From NCBI RefSeq assembly GCF_016654115.1, contig NZ_JAEQAZ010000017.1, positions 1 to 64,000 of the forward strand: DNA of 64,000 nucleotides, in the 5' to 3' direction. The position numbers and the translations under genes were made by a program. This document shows positions 63,334 to 64,000 of this stretch, one piece after another. Every line of letters begins with the position of its first letter. Position 1 is the stretch's first letter. Below the pieces are notes generated by a model, which was not told where the DNA came from, made no database searches, and saw only the letters and a program-made list of their open reading frames with translations. Source of the stretch: Streptomyces sp. MBT53 (lineage in GTDB: Bacteria > Actinomycetota > Actinomycetes > Streptomycetales > Streptomycetaceae).

Positions 63334-63909
63334 ATGGACGAAGAGTTGCGATCACTCACGGAGCGCTTACGGCAGGAGTCGGGAGGAGCGGCGCCGTACG
63401 AGCGACTTGTGTCGACCGACGACCTCGACGAACTGGCGGAGGTGCTCACGGCCGTCGGACAACCGCTCTGGGCCCGGGAGTTGGCCGCGTTCCGGCTCGG
63501 CCTCGCGGGCGACCCGCGCGCCTTCGAGTCCCTCGTCCTGTTCCTCAACCACCGCGACCCACCGCGCTGCGCCTCCGCCGCGTACGCCCTGGCCCGCCTC
63601 GACGACCCCCGCACCGCCCGCGCGGCAGCCGCCCTCGCCACCAACGAACTCCGCGTCGCCTACGCCCTCCACCCCGTCCGACTCCTGGCCGACCTCCACG
63701 CCCCCGAGTCCGTCCCCGCCCTCATCACCACCCTGGAGCGACGCCTGCGCCCCCACGACCCGTACCGCCGCGTGGCCCTCGCCTGCGTACAGGGCCTCGG
63801 CGAACTGGGCGACCCCCGCGCCAGACCCGTCCTGAACGACGCCCTCGCCCACCCCGCACTGGCGGAGGCGGCGGTGCACGCACTGGGGCGGATTCCACGC
63901 CAGGGCTGA
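63334..63909 (+). CDS. HEAT-repeat protein with an N-terminal TTA codon
   Basis: A 191-residue alpha-solenoid protein with about four HEAT-like repeats (LAAFRLGLAGDPRAFESLVL, ASAAYALARLDDPRTARAAA, LACVQGLGELGDPRARPVLN, EAAVHALGRIP). Such proteins act as scaffolds or phycobilisome-lyase-like adaptors; no enzyme motif is present. Codon 12 is TTA (63367-63369), the rare leucine codon read by the bldA tRNA, so translation should depend on development. I found no other in-frame TTA in the genes of this window. It is divergent from the duplicated hydroxyacyl-CoA dehydrogenase. Confidence 0.85.
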   Translation: MDEELRSLTERLRQESGGAAPYERLVSTDDLDELAEVLTAVGQPLWARELAAFRLGLAGDPRAFESLVLFLNHRDPPRCASAAYALARLDDPRTARAAAALATNELRVAYALHPVRLLADLHAPESVPALITTLERRLRPHDPYRRVALACVQGLGELGDPRARPVLNDALAHPALAEAAVHALGRIPRQG

Positions 63910-63926
63910 GCCCGCCTACCGCCCCC

Positions 63927-64000
63927 TCAACGCGTCAGCTTCCTTACGTACCGGATCTCCGGCACCAGGACCCCGTCCACCTCGTACGGCTCCTCCGTCC
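63927..64000 (-). CDS. C-terminal end of an unrecognised gene
   Basis: On the minus strand an open frame enters from the right edge and ends at TGA (63927-63929), encoding at least TEEPYEVDGVLVPEIRYVRK followed by LTR. The opposing HEAT gene ends 17 bases away, a normal convergent spacing. The piece is too short to assign a family. Confidence 0.5.
   Translation of the reverse strand, partial: TEEPYEVDGVLVPEIRYVRKLTR

Overview
The window is high-GC actinobacterial chromosome. GC-rich third codon positions, frequent GTG starts, ATGA/GTGA start-stop overlaps, AGGAG-type ribosome sites, an NarL-type two-component pair, a Ser/Thr kinase next to an FHA protein, and a complete ethylmalonyl-CoA pathway operon beside psd-pssA all point to Streptomyces. 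From memory (not checked), gene orders at both ends resemble the SCO64xx region of S. coelicolor. I see no rRNA, tRNA, CRISPR array, insertion sequence, prophage or plasmid origin. Base composition looks even throughout, so this reads as resident chromosome.

Layout. (1) 1-9.4 kb: a reductive pyrimidine/hydantoin degradation island. Two near-identical beta-ureidopropionases flank a class III aminotransferase and a PucR-type regulator. They are followed by dihydropyrimidinase, an LLM flavoenzyme and an NCS1 nucleobase permease. (2) 9.4-14.1 kb: a membrane-anchored protein, an AhpD-like protein, and a histidine kinase-response regulator-methyltransferase operon joined by ATGA overlaps. (3) 14.1-26.8 kb: a seven-gene minus-strand glycan operon (secreted GH27, two sugar ABC permeases, GH95, CE7 esterase, binding protein, GH36) facing a ROK regulator, with a visible promoter and operator-like repeat. 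(4) 26.9-36.7 kb: gamma-glutamyltransferase, inositol-phosphatase-like enzyme, FAD oxidoreductase plus macro domain, membrane Ser/Thr kinase divergent from a predicted PIN/NYN nuclease-zinc ribbon-FHA fusion, and a secreted M1 peptidase. (5) 37-39.8 kb: PiT phosphate transporter, a two-helix membrane protein, PPK2, and a luciferase-family (DUF5519-like) protein. (6) 39.8-52 kb: class I aminotransferase, Ada-AlkA/OGT repair operon, DeoR regulator, sirtuin, orphan VapB-like antitoxin, NUDIX, XRE regulator/SDR pair, TetR/epimerase pair around a 46-bp palindrome, ADP-ribosylglycohydrolase and glycerate kinase. (7) 52-64 kb: pssA-psd, then ccr-ecm-lyase-MaoC-acyl-CoA dehydrogenase, a TetR regulator, a duplicated 3-hydroxyacyl-CoA dehydrogenase and a HEAT-repeat gene with a TTA codon.

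How the parts work together. The first island should turn dihydropyrimidines or hydantoins into beta-amino acids and then semialdehydes. The glycan operon should import and trim a galactose- and fucose/L-galactose-decorated, acetylated oligosaccharide. The ethylmalonyl-CoA operon assimilates acetyl-CoA and supplies ethylmalonyl- and methylmalonyl-type units, and the neighbouring hydroxyacyl-CoA dehydrogenase fits the same acyl-CoA economy. The least explained items are the nuclease-FHA protein beside the kinase, the small membrane protein between PiT and PPK2, and the specificity of the glycan operon. Functional calls are from reading motifs; no database search was run.
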